This document shows positions 24,902 to 33,560 of a stretch of DNA of 64,000 nt, piece by piece. This DNA is from PALSA-612 sp963773055. GTDB lineage: Bacteria; Actinomycetota; Thermoleophilia; Gaiellales; Gaiellaceae. Each line of letters starts with the position of its first letter. Position 1 is the first letter of the stretch. Position numbers and translations under genes: made by a program. Location of the stretch: contig CAVYZL010000003.1 of NCBI GenBank assembly GCA_963773055.1, positions 124,001 through 188,000 on the forward strand, written 5' to 3'. The notes below the pieces were generated by a model, which saw only the letters and a program-made list of their open reading frames with translations, did no database searches and had not been told where the DNA came from.

Positions 24902-27079
24902 ATGGCGACCGAGGCCGCCGCCGAGCCGGCGGCCGTCGAAGATCGCACGTGGCTCGACCGCGTCTACGCGGCCGTGCCTCTCGCCACGGTGTTCATCTGG
25001 CTCGTCGCGCTGTACGCGTGGCAGTCGTGGCACCACAGCTCTCCGTGGCTGTTCACCGACGAGCTCGAGCTGACTCAGCTGTCGCGGAGCATCGCCGACA
25101 CGGGCCACGCCGCCAGGCGCGGGCAGCCGCACTTCTTCGAGACGCTCTACACGTACCTGACGGCACCCGCCTGGTGGCTCAGCTCGACCGCCCAGGCGTA
25201 CGACGTCGTCCGCTACATCGGCGTGTTCACGATGACGGCCGTCGTCTTCCCGACGTACTTCCTGGCGCGCACGATCGTCCGGACGCCCGCGGCGCTGTTC
25301 GCGGCCGCGGCTACGGCGGCCGTGCCCGCGATGGCCTACTCGCAGATGATCGTCGAGGAGGCGCTCGCGTATCCGTACGCCGCGCTCACCTTCTTCCTGA
25401 TCGTGAAGGCGCTCGCCGAGCGCACGCGCTGGTGGGTCGCCGGCGCCGTGGCCGCGTCGCTCGTCGCACCGTTGGTGCGCGGCGAGCTGGCGGTGATCCC
25501 CGTCGTCTTCGGCCTCGCGGCCTTCCTGTTCTTCCTCACAAGTGAAGCGGGGAGCCGCTGGCGGTCGGGCTGGGGAGCGTGGGACTGGGTCGGCGCGGTC
25601 GTGCTCACGACCGGCTTCCTCGTCTTCTTCTCCGCGACGGCGGGCAACTTCTCGCAGAGCTGGTCGATCGCGACCGGCCACTACCGCGAGCGGATGCTCC
25701 ACTACGGCGTCTGGGCCGCCGGCGCCTTCACGATCGGCCTCGGCGTGCTGCCCGTCGTGGCAGCGCTCGCCGGGCTCGTCCGGCCGAAGAACGAGCCGAG
25801 GACGCCGCCGCTCCGGGCGTTCACGGCGCTCCTCGGCGCGGCCGTGCTCGGGTTCGGCCTGTACACCGCCGTCAAGGCCTCGTATCTCTCGACCGCCTTC
25901 GGCACAGTGATCGTCGAGCGCAACCTCATCTACCTCGTACCTCTCGTCTTCTGCGGCATGGCGCTATGGCTCGAGCGCCCACGCCTCCTCTGGGTTCCGC
26001 TCGCCGTCGCGACCGGCGCCGTCGCCTACATCCTCGTCGGCTCGAACTACGCGCTGTCGAACGTGCCGTACTCGGACGCCCTCGGCCTCGCGATCGCGCA
26101 GATGGCGAACCGCAACCTCAGCTTCACCGACGACGACGTGCAGTGGGCGCTGATCGTCGTGCTCGTAGTCTCCGTCGGCCTGCTCGTTGCGCCGCGCTTC
26201 CTCCGTGGACGTCCGCGTGCCGCCATGGGCGTCGTCGTCGCGGCCGGCGCCCTGGTCCTCGCCTGGACGCTGACCGGCGAGATCTCGGCCGCGAAGTACT
26301 CGAACGACTCGGGGAAGCTGATCACGAACAACTTCCCGCGCCCGCTGTCGTGGCTCGACGAGATCACAGGCGGCGAGCCGGCGCTGTATCTGGGCCAGAA
26401 CATCGAGCCGGGCGCGGCGCTCGGCATCTGGCTGACGGAGTTCTGGAACCGGTCGCTGAAGAACGTCTGGAGCCTCGACGGCACCGCTCCGGGGCCAGGC
26501 CCCGTGCTCACCCCCGACCTCGTCGCGACGAACGGACGCCTGACGCCCGATCCGGGCGCGCGCTACGTCGTCGTCGAGCCCGGTACGGATCTCGACGGCA
26601 AGGTGGTGGCGCGGCCGCCGCAGTCCGGGCGCTGGACCGTGTACAAGCTCGACGGGCCGCTCCGGCTCGCGCATGCGCAGACCGGCGTCTTCACCGACGG
26701 CTGGATGGGCTCGGAGAGCGCGTACAACCAGTACGCGACGCGGAGCGGAGAGGGAGGCAACGTCCTCGTCTCGCTGTCGCGGAAGACGTGGGGCGGGCCG
26801 GACAAGCCGGGTCGCGTCCTGATCAGAGTAGGCCCGCTCGTCAGGGGCGCGGACAAGCAGCCGCACATCGGCCACGTCACGGCGAGCCGGCGGTGGGCGA
26901 TCCACAGCGGCGAGCGAGGGACGTTCGTGATGCCGACACCGCGGCCGCCCTTCCGTGTCGAGGTGACGATCGACCCCACGTTCTCGCCGGCGGACTACCC
27001 GGGCCAGTCAGACCGCCGTGAGCTCGGCGCGGTCGTGGGCTACCGCTTCTATCAGCGCGGCGAAGCGCCCACGAGATAG
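24902..27079 (+). CDS. Large GT-C-like membrane glycan protein with extracytoplasmic C-terminal domain
   Basis: 725 residues. An N-terminal helix (about 20-38) is followed by the loop FTDELELTQLSRSIADTG, with the acidic pair at the place where GT39/GT83-type polyprenol-sugar transferases keep their catalytic acid. About ten more hydrophobic spans run to about 475. The last 250 residues are soluble and probably outside the membrane. The same design is seen in the 31473-33560 gene (MVDELIYSELAKSFAESG), so they are paralogs. Likely role: transfer from a lipid-linked sugar to the growing polysaccharide. Family assignment is by architecture only. The ATG at 24902 is the first sensible start after the WecA-like stop. 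Confidence 0.7.
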   Translation: MATEAAAEPAAVEDRTWLDRVYAAVPLATVFIWLVALYAWQSWHHSSPWLFTDELELTQLSRSIADTGHAARRGQPHFFETLYTYLTAPAWWLSSTAQAYDVVRYIGVFTMTAVVFPTYFLARTIVRTPAALFAAAATAAVPAMAYSQMIVEEALAYPYAALTFFLIVKALAERTRWWVAGAVAASLVAPLVRGELAVIPVVFGLAAFLFFLTSEAGSRWRSGWGAWDWVGAVVLTTGFLVFFSATAGNFSQSWSIATGHYRERMLHYGVWAAGAFTIGLGVLPVVAALAGLVRPKNEPRTPPLRAFTALLGAAVLGFGLYTAVKASYLSTAFGTVIVERNLIYLVPLVFCGMALWLERPRLLWVPLAVATGAVAYILVGSNYALSNVPYSDALGLAIAQMANRNLSFTDDDVQWALIVVLVVSVGLLVAPRFLRGRPRAAMGVVVAAGALVLAWTLTGEISAAKYSNDSGKLITNNFPRPLSWLDEITGGEPALYLGQNIEPGAALGIWLTEFWNRSLKNVWSLDGTAPGPGPVLTPDLVATNGRLTPDPGARYVVVEPGTDLDGKVVARPPQSGRWTVYKLDGPLRLAHAQTGVFTDGWMGSESAYNQYATRSGEGGNVLVSLSRKTWGGPDKPGRVLIRVGPLVRGADKQPHIGHVTASRRWAIHSGERGTFVMPTPRPPFRVEVTIDPTFSPADYPGQSDRRELGAVVGYRFYQRGEAPTR

Positions 27080-27675
27080 GTGAAGCGGACGCGGAGGAGC
27101 GCGCGGGCCAGCGGGCCGGTTCGCTCGAGCGCCTCGAAGCCGGCCGCGACCGGGCCGGGGAGCCCGACCCGCTGCGGCGAGAAGAACGGGTGGAGCGACA
27201 CCGCTCCCAGACCTGCCGCCTGGAGCTCAACAAGGATCCCCTCCAGCGGGAACTGCCTCGGGTTGAGGTCGAAGACGAGCTTCTTCTGGGTGAAAGCGGC
27301 GACGTGCCGGAAGAACGCCGCACGGTCCCGGGCGTAGTAGAGAGCGCGGAAGCACGTCGTGCAGGCGACGGCCGCCGGCGGCGCGTAGTCGTTCAGGTCC
27401 GCCCCGACGACGGTGATTCGGTCGCCGAGCCGCTCGCGCGCCGCTGCCACCATCGGCGCCGAGAGGTCGACGCCCGCGTAGCGCATGCCGTGCGCGAGCA
27501 GCGGCGCCGCGAGGCCCGCGTCGCCGCATGCGAGATCGAGCACCTCGTCTCCGGGCTCGAGTGAGGGACCGACGGCGACGACGAGGTCGGCGCGGTGACG
27601 CAGATAGCGCTCGGGGTCGGCATACGCGGCGTCGGTCCAGCCGGCCGCCTGCGCGTCGTACTTCTCGGTCGTCAC
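27052..27675 (-). CDS. SAM-dependent class I methyltransferase
   Basis: 207 residues. Motif I is EVLDLACGDAGLAAPLL (45-61); the acidic ribose ligand is in YAGVDLSAPMV (67-76); then VGADLNDY. A YAR-rich stretch, CFRALYYARDRAAFFRHV, replaces the usual motif IV hydrophobics. The last gene of a ten-gene leftward operon of glycosyltransferases, so a sugar O-methyltransferase or chain-modifying enzyme is plausible. GTG 27675 overlaps the stop of the GT2 gene (GTGA). Its 3' end overlaps convergently with the membrane protein upstream by 28 bases. Confidence 0.8.
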   Translation of the reverse strand: MTTEKYDAQAAGWTDAAYADPERYLRHRADLVVAVGPSLEPGDEVLDLACGDAGLAAPLLAHGMRYAGVDLSAPMVAAARERLGDRITVVGADLNDYAPPAAVACTTCFRALYYARDRAAFFRHVAAFTQKKLVFDLNPRQFPLEGILVELQAAGLGAVSLHPFFSPQRVGLPGPVAAGFEALERTGPLARALLRVRFTYLVGASPR

Positions 27676-28430
27676 AGGGACCGAAGCGACTCGGGATGCT
27701 TGCGGACGTAGCGAAGCATGCCCCGCCAGTGCCAGAGCGTCCGCCGTGTGAAGAAGCTCTTGTCCGTCTCCGCGTCCCAGCGGTGCCGCGCGACCGCAGC
27801 CGGGACGTACCAGCACTCCCAGCCCGCGCGCGCCGCGCGGTAGCAGAGGTCGATCTCCTCTCCGTACATGCGAAAGCCCTCGTCGAAGCCGCCGAGCTCC
27901 TCGAGCATCGATCGCCGGAAGAGGAGGCAGCCGCCGAGCATCCAGTCGGCACGCACAGGCTCCGCCGGCCGCTCGTCGAGGAGGTAGTGCCCGCGCTGGT
28001 GCTCGAGCGGGGGCCGCAGGCGGCGGAGCGGCGTGCGGCGAACGAGGGTGCCGCCGACGGTCGGGAAGCGGCGGCGGGACGGTTGCCACGCGCCGTCGGG
28101 ATCGAGGAGCTGAGGCCCCGCGATGCCGCACCGCGGGTGACCTGCCACGAAGGCGCGGAGCTTCTCGACGGCCCCCGGTGCGAGCACTACGTCGGGATTG
28201 GCGACGAGCACGAGCTCGCCCGACGTCGCGACCACGCCGGCGTTGATATTGGCCGCGAAGCTGCCCGGACGCGCGTTCTGGACGACGCGGGCGCTGAGCG
28301 GATCGTCCGGCTCCGAGCCGGGCAGGTTGGCGATTACGAGCACCTCGTCGACCTGAGGCACGAGCGCGGCAAGCGAGCTCGCGAGCTCATCCCGGTGCCC
28401 GTGGGAGATGACGATCGCGGACACCTTCAC
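27672..28430 (-). CDS. Family 2 glycosyltransferase (rhamnosyltransferase-like)
   Basis: 252 residues, GT-A fold, inverting. It opens with VSAIVISHGHRDELASSLAAL. The metal/nucleotide motif is VANPDVVL (76-83), with NPD in place of DxD as in many rhamnosyltransferases. The acceptor region MLGGCLLFRRSMLEELGGFD leads to FRMYGEEIDLCYRAARAGW with the catalytic ED pair. No membrane span. GTG 28430 overlaps the stop of the GT4 gene before it (GTGA), and its own stop overlaps the methyltransferase start. Confidence 0.86.
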   Translation of the reverse strand: MKVSAIVISHGHRDELASSLAALVPQVDEVLVIANLPGSEPDDPLSARVVQNARPGSFAANINAGVVATSGELVLVANPDVVLAPGAVEKLRAFVAGHPRCGIAGPQLLDPDGAWQPSRRRFPTVGGTLVRRTPLRRLRPPLEHQRGHYLLDERPAEPVRADWMLGGCLLFRRSMLEELGGFDEGFRMYGEEIDLCYRAARAGWECWYVPAAVARHRWDAETDKSFFTRRTLWHWRGMLRYVRKHPESLRSL

Positions 28431-29437
28431 AGGCCGAGCACCTCGCGGTAGACGGCGACCGTCCGCCGAGCCGTCTCCGCCCAGCTGAACCCGCGGGCGC
28501 GCTCGAGGCCCGCGGCCCGGAGCTCTGCCCGCCGCGCAATCGCCTCGCGGATCGCGGCCGCCAGCTCGCCGGAGGCGGCGTAGACCGCCGCGTCGGCCGC
28601 CACCTCGCGCAGAGCCGGATCCTGTGATGCGACGACGGGCGTGCCGGACGCCATCGCCTCGAGCACGGGCAGCCCGAAGCCCTCGTACCGGGACGGCATC
28701 AGGAGACACGCAGCGCCGCGGTAGAGCTCCGCGAGCTCGTCCTCCGCCACGTAGCCACGGACGTCCGCGCCACGCCGTGCGAGCTCGTCGGCGAGCCCGC
28801 GGTCGCGGATCGGCCCGACGGCGACGAGCCGAAGGCCGGCCTCGTTCGCCGCGTCGACCGCTGCGAGCGGGTCCTTCCTCGCCTGGATCGCGCCCACGAG
28901 CAGAAGGTACGACCCAGGCGCATCGTCGCCGGGGGCGAAGACGGCGTCGACGCCGTGTGGGGTGACGACGACCTTCTCCGGCGCCACGCCGTACAGGTCG
29001 ACAACGTCCGCCTTCGTCCGCTCGGAGACGACGATCACGCGGACGGCCTTGCGCGCCGCGCGCGGCACCATCCGTCGGAAGATGGCACGGTCGCCGCGCG
29101 ACATCGCGGTCGGGTCGCGCTCGAACGAGAGGTCGTGGATGGTGACGACCGCCGGACAGGAACAGCGGAGCGGCAGCGCGTGCTGGAAGTGGGCGAGTGC
29201 GGGTCGCAGCCGGTCGAGCGTACGGGGCACGGACCACGCCATCCGCAGCTCCTGCGAGCGCGACGGGAGCGCGACCGCCTCGACGCCGTCGGGCACGAGG
29301 TCGGGACGCCGCGTCAGCGCCGCAAACCGGAGATCGCCTCCTGCAGCCGGGAGCTCCCGCAGAAGGTTCTCGACATACGTCTCGTCCCCGGTGCGTTGGC
29401 GGCCGAGGACGTCTGCGTCGAGCACGACGAGAGTCAC
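28427..29437 (-). CDS. Family 4 glycosyltransferase
   Basis: 336 residues, GT-B fold, retaining. N-terminal domain with TGDETYVENLLREL and VVTIHDLSFERDP; C-terminal nucleotide-sugar domain with LLVGAIQARKDPLAAV and the E-x7-E signature in SRYEGFGLPVLEAMASGTPVV. One of three consecutive, clearly related GT4 genes (28427, 29434, 30399) that share the HDL, EPRK/QARK and EGFGLP motifs and probably arose by duplication. Donor and acceptor unknown. GTG 29437 overlaps the stop of the neighbour (GTGA). Confidence 0.88.
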   Translation of the reverse strand: MTLVVLDADVLGRQRTGDETYVENLLRELPAAGGDLRFAALTRRPDLVPDGVEAVALPSRSQELRMAWSVPRTLDRLRPALAHFQHALPLRCSCPAVVTIHDLSFERDPTAMSRGDRAIFRRMVPRAARKAVRVIVVSERTKADVVDLYGVAPEKVVVTPHGVDAVFAPGDDAPGSYLLLVGAIQARKDPLAAVDAANEAGLRLVAVGPIRDRGLADELARRGADVRGYVAEDELAELYRGAACLLMPSRYEGFGLPVLEAMASGTPVVASQDPALREVAADAAVYAASGELAAAIREAIARRAELRAAGLERARGFSWAETARRTVAVYREVLGL

Positions 29438-30402
29438 GCGGCCACCTCGCGATAGACCTCGACCGTTGCGCGTGCCGTCTCGTCCCAGCTGAAGGCCAGC
29501 GCGCGCGCGAGGCCGAGGCGGCGCAGCTCGTCACGACGCGCCATCGCCTCCTCGATCCCGCGCGCGATCGAGGCGACGTCGACCGGGTCGACGAGCACGG
29601 CAGCGCCGCCGGCCGTCTCCTCCGTCGCCCCGCCACGGCTTGTCACAACCGGCGCGCCGCACGCCATCGCCTCGGCGATCGGCAGCCCGAAGCCCTCGTA
29701 CAGCGACGGGTAGACGACGCACGCTGCCCCTCGGTAGAGCGCGGCCAGCTCGTCGTCGGGCACGCGTCCGAGCCAGCCCTCGGCTTCGACCTTGCCCCAG
29801 CCCGGCGCGCCGGCGATGCGGAGCTCCATCCCGAGCTTCGCCGCCGCGTTCTGCACGCGAGCGAGGTTCTTCCGCGGCTCGAGCGTGCCGACGGTGAGCA
29901 GGTAGTCGCCCTCCGCCGCGGGCCCGTCTGCTTTGAACACGTCCTCGATCCCGTTCGGGATCACGGCGACCTTGTGTGCCGACACCCCGAGCACCTCCAC
30001 GAGCTCGCGCTTCGTGAACTCGGAGATGGCGATCACCCGCGTTGCCGCCCTCACGACGCGAGGGACGCAGAGGCGGCTGTACCAGCGCGTCCACGTGTTG
30101 AACGCCTCGGGGTGGCGGAGGACGGCGAGGTCGTGGACGGTGACGACGAGAGGGCACGCCGGCCGCCGCAGCGGCCCGCGGAACGTCGGGCAGTGGAGGA
30201 CGTCGACATTGGCGCTCCGGGCCAGCCGCGGCAAGGTCAGCGGGTACCAGACCGCGTCGCGATAGACGGCGGCCGCCCGGCCGGAGCCGCCCCGACGAAG
30301 CGGCACGAGCTCGACGCCCGTTCGTTCCTCGAGGCTCGAGACGTAGCGAGCGGTCCCGGCGCGCGTCTGGTCGAGCGGCGAGACGTCGAGCCCGATCCTC
30401 AT
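29434..30402 (-). CDS. Family 4 glycosyltransferase
   Basis: 322 residues, ATG at 30402 overlapping the stop of the gene before it (ATGA). It begins MRIGLDVSPLDQTRAGTARYV and contains VVTVHDLAVLRHPEAF, IAISEFTKREL, YLLTVGTLEPRKNLARV and SLYEGFGLPIAEAMACGAPVV, the full GT4 set including E-x7-E. Middle member of the three-gene GT4 series. MRIGLDVSPL and VTVHDL resemble the mannosyl/rhamnosyl transferases of mannan and O-antigen loci, but donor sugar cannot be read from sequence. Confidence 0.88.
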   Translation of the reverse strand: MRIGLDVSPLDQTRAGTARYVSSLEERTGVELVPLRRGGSGRAAAVYRDAVWYPLTLPRLARSANVDVLHCPTFRGPLRRPACPLVVTVHDLAVLRHPEAFNTWTRWYSRLCVPRVVRAATRVIAISEFTKRELVEVLGVSAHKVAVIPNGIEDVFKADGPAAEGDYLLTVGTLEPRKNLARVQNAAAKLGMELRIAGAPGWGKVEAEGWLGRVPDDELAALYRGAACVVYPSLYEGFGLPIAEAMACGAPVVTSRGGATEETAGGAAVLVDPVDVASIARGIEEAMARRDELRRLGLARALAFSWDETARATVEVYREVAA

Positions 30403-31476
30403 CGCATCGCCGCCAGGTAGCCGTCGAGGAACGCGCGGCCGGTCTTCACCCACGAGAACGTCGCCGCGTGAGCAAGACCGCTCGCGCGGAGCTCGTCGCG
30501 CCGTCCGAGCGCATCCTCGATCGCCGCGGCGATCGCCTCGGGGCTGTCGGGATCGGCGCGCACTGCGGCGTCCCCGCACGCCTCGTCCATCGACTCGTGC
30601 GACGAGCAGACAACGGGTGGGCCACAGGCCATCGCCTCGATCACCGGCAGCCCGAAGCCCTCGAACCGCGACGGGTAGACGAACACCGCGGCGCCGCGGT
30701 AGAGCCGTGCGAGCTCGTCGTCGTCGACGTAGCCGAGCCGGACGATGCCCGGCCGGTCGAGCGCCGGCTGCTCGCCCCAGCCCTCGGCGCCAACGACGGC
30801 GAGCCGGAGGTCGTCGCGCCCGAGCTGGCCGAAGGCGTCGACGAGCGTTGCGAGGTTCTTCCGCGGCTCGAGCGTCGCCACCGTCAGCACATACGGCCCG
30901 CCGAGGTCGGCCGCGTCGCCATCCGCGCTGAACACGCCGTCGACGCCGGGCAGCGCCACGCGGACACGCTCCTCCGGCACGCCGAGCAGCTCGACCGTCT
31001 CCCGCGCCGTGAACGCGGAGTTGGCGAACAGGACGTCGCACGTCTGCGCCGCGTTCCGGTACTTCGCGGTGTGCATGCGGCGCGTGCGGCCCTGCACCCA
31101 CTCGGGAAAGCGGATCGGCACGAGGTCGTGGATCGTCGTCGCCCTGACACCGCCGCTCTGCGGCGGGTACATCCAGTCGGAGAAGTGGAGGACGTCGATT
31201 GCGCCGAGGAAGCGCTCCACTCCAGGGCGCCCGAGCTTGCTCCAACCCTGGCGCCAGAAGTGCGCGAACGGGCAGGAACTGGAGCCGAACGTCGACCGGG
31301 ATCCCCTCGAGCGCTGCAGGGATCGCCTTCCTCCCCTGCGGGCTCGTCGGTGCGAAGGCGACGATCTCGTGCTCGCCCGCCGCCGCCTCCACGAGCCCTG
31401 CCAGCGAGCCGCGAAGATACGTCCCGATCCCGGAACGCGGGTGCGAGAGCGGCGAGACGTCGAACGCAATCCTCAC
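30399..31476 (-). pseudogene. Family 4 glycosyltransferase, frameshifted as written
   Basis: GTG 31476 opens RIAFDVSPLSHPRSGIGTYL, a normal GT4 N-terminus, reading to VRLQFLPV. At about 31270-31272 (GGG on the plus strand) the frame breaks. FAHFWRQGWSKLGRP, DVLHFSDWMYPPQ, TTIHDLVPIRFPEW, TVATLEPRKNLATL and SRFEGFGLPVIEAMACGPP follow one base away. The span is 1078 bases, three times 359 plus one, so one extra base explains it; the repaired protein has about 358 residues. Overlaps at both ends with intact neighbours (GTGA and ATGA) suggest a working operon, so sequence error is likely. Confidence 0.8.
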
Positions 31477-33560
31477 GGCCGGTAGCGGAACGTGAAGTGC
31501 ATGCCGAGCCGGCGCGAGTCGGTGTTCAGGCCGCCGGTGACGACTTCGGGCACGGCCGTTCGACCGACCGTGAAGCGCACGGTGCACGTGTCGCCCTCCG
31601 GCCGGAGCGGGATGTTGATCGTCTTCGACTGGTCGGGATCGACCTGCGTGCGCGCCACGACCCGGTCGCCGATCCGCGCGACGACGGTGTTCGGCTTGAT
31701 GAAGAGCGCCGTGTCACTCTGCAGGCCGACGGAGAGCGTCCCGCCACGGCAGTCCTGGCGAACGTAGGTGACCCGCTTACGAGACCACGTGTCCCCGGGA
31801 TAGAGGCCGCCGACGAATGCGAGCTGCCGGAGCGGGCCGTCGAGCTGGTAGAGAAACATCTGCTTCTTCACGTCCTCTGCGGCCAGACGGCCCTTCAATT
31901 CGAGCGACGCGTCCGTGAGGGCGAATCGCGAGCGGACAAGCGTCCCGTCGGTTCGGCGGAGGAATCCCGTCCGGCGGTCGACCACGAGCGGCGTCTGGGC
32001 GAGGCCTCCAGGTACCGCCGGCCCTGTCGTGTACACGCCCCCGACGCTCCGGTTGAAGAACTCGTTCTCCCAGACGGTGAACTTGTCGGAGCGCCCCGTC
32101 CAGACGAGCCCCACGTCGGCGGTACGGCCGACGGCCCGGTCGATCCAGTCCCGGTGCGGAGCGGTGATCCCGCCGAAGAGATGCTGCGCAGCTCGGAAGC
32201 GGTGCTCGGCGACGATCGGATGCTGCGAGACCGCAAAGTACACGAGCACGAGCGCAGGCAGCACGAGCGCGTAACGGCGCGGGACGAAGAGGAACGCGAC
32301 GCCGGCGACCACGCACCCGGCGAGAACGACGAGGTCGACGTCGCTCAGCGCCAGCCCTCGTTCGACGAGCCAGCCGAGCGGCAGCAGCGCAGCCGTGTCC
32401 GAGACGGCGTTCAGCCCGATGAAGTCCTCGTACGGCACGACGAGCGGCAACCCAGCGGCGACAGCCGCGGCGACGAGCGTCGCCGGCTGCGGTCGCAGCG
32501 CGCCGCGCTCGATCCAGACGAGCAGCGCGATGAGGAAGAGCGGCGCGACGTAGAACATGTTCCGCTCCTCGATCCGGAACGTCTGCTCGGACGCGAAGAT
32601 CGCCACCTCGAGCACGAGCCAGGCCGAAAGCGAGACGGCCGCCGCCACGAAGATCCGATCGCGCTCGGCAAGCCGCCGCCACATCAGGACGAGCAGGAGC
32701 AGCGCGGCGAACGGAAGCACGCCGAGCGAGAGATCGAGCTCGGCGACGTGGTAGAGGAACCACTTCGCCACCTCGCGCACGGAGTAATGCGTCCTCCCCG
32801 CAACCTCGTAGGCGCCGAAGACGCCGAGCGGCGACGCGCCGCGCGCGACCTGGACGACGACGACGCCGATCACTCCCGCCGCGGCGACGCTGTAGAGCAG
32901 CGCGTAGCGGCGGATCGCCCGCCTGCCGGCGACGAGGAAGGGCGCCGTGACGAGCGCCGGGAGCAACGCGAGCGCCTGCTGGCGCGTGAGATACGCGACG
33001 AGGCAGATGCCGAGGAGCAGCCCGGTGCGGAGCGCGGTCGGCCGCTCCAGCCAGAGCACGAGCATCAGCGCGGCGGTCAGGAAGAGCGGGTAGAACGCGT
33101 TCTCCGTCATCAGCGTCGCGGTGTAGACCATCGACGGGATCGCGACGGAGAGAGCAGCTGCCGCCAGCGCGTATCCGGACGAGAGCACGCGGCGCGCGAG
33201 GAAGTACGCGGGCACCGCGGCGAGCGACATCACGACCGCGTTGATCGCCTTCGCCACCGCGTAGGCCTGGGGCACGGCGTCGAACAGAGCCCACGCGGGC
33301 GCGATCAGGATCGGGTAGACGATCCCGTAGGCGGCCGTCGCCTCGTCTCGCACGAGGAAGCGGCCCGACTCGGCGAAGCTCTTCGCGAGCTCGGAGTAGA
33401 TGAGCTCGTCGACCATGATCCACGGCGCCGGCGTGCCACGGCCGAAGAAGTAGCGGACGATCGCCGACATGGCGACGATGCCGGTCAGCCAGGACCAGAC
33501 CGGTACTGCGCGGACGATCGAGCGGACGTCGTGCCGCTCGGTCGTCGCCTCACTCGCCAA
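31473..33560 (-). CDS. Large GT-C-like membrane glycan protein (paralog of 24902)
   Basis: 695 residues. Loop MVDELIYSELAKSFAESG after the first helix carries the acidic pair expected of GT-C enzymes. A motif TRQQALALLPALVTAPFLV and about eleven hydrophobic spans follow up to about 445. The last 250 residues are soluble and hold GDTWSRKRVTYVRQDCRGG and a beta-rich end. Same architecture as 24902-27079, which supports a common family. The start is TTG 33560, overlapping the end of the previous gene by 11 bases; no better start is seen. Probably uses a polyprenyl-phosphate sugar on the outer face of the membrane. Confidence 0.7.
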   Translation of the reverse strand: MASEATTERHDVRSIVRAVPVWSWLTGIVAMSAIVRYFFGRGTPAPWIMVDELIYSELAKSFAESGRFLVRDEATAAYGIVYPILIAPAWALFDAVPQAYAVAKAINAVVMSLAAVPAYFLARRVLSSGYALAAAALSVAIPSMVYTATLMTENAFYPLFLTAALMLVLWLERPTALRTGLLLGICLVAYLTRQQALALLPALVTAPFLVAGRRAIRRYALLYSVAAAGVIGVVVVQVARGASPLGVFGAYEVAGRTHYSVREVAKWFLYHVAELDLSLGVLPFAALLLLVLMWRRLAERDRIFVAAAVSLSAWLVLEVAIFASEQTFRIEERNMFYVAPLFLIALLVWIERGALRPQPATLVAAAVAAGLPLVVPYEDFIGLNAVSDTAALLPLGWLVERGLALSDVDLVVLAGCVVAGVAFLFVPRRYALVLPALVLVYFAVSQHPIVAEHRFRAAQHLFGGITAPHRDWIDRAVGRTADVGLVWTGRSDKFTVWENEFFNRSVGGVYTTGPAVPGGLAQTPLVVDRRTGFLRRTDGTLVRSRFALTDASLELKGRLAAEDVKKQMFLYQLDGPLRQLAFVGGLYPGDTWSRKRVTYVRQDCRGGTLSVGLQSDTALFIKPNTVVARIGDRVVARTQVDPDQSKTINIPLRPEGDTCTVRFTVGRTAVPEVVTGGLNTDSRRLGMHFTFRYRP

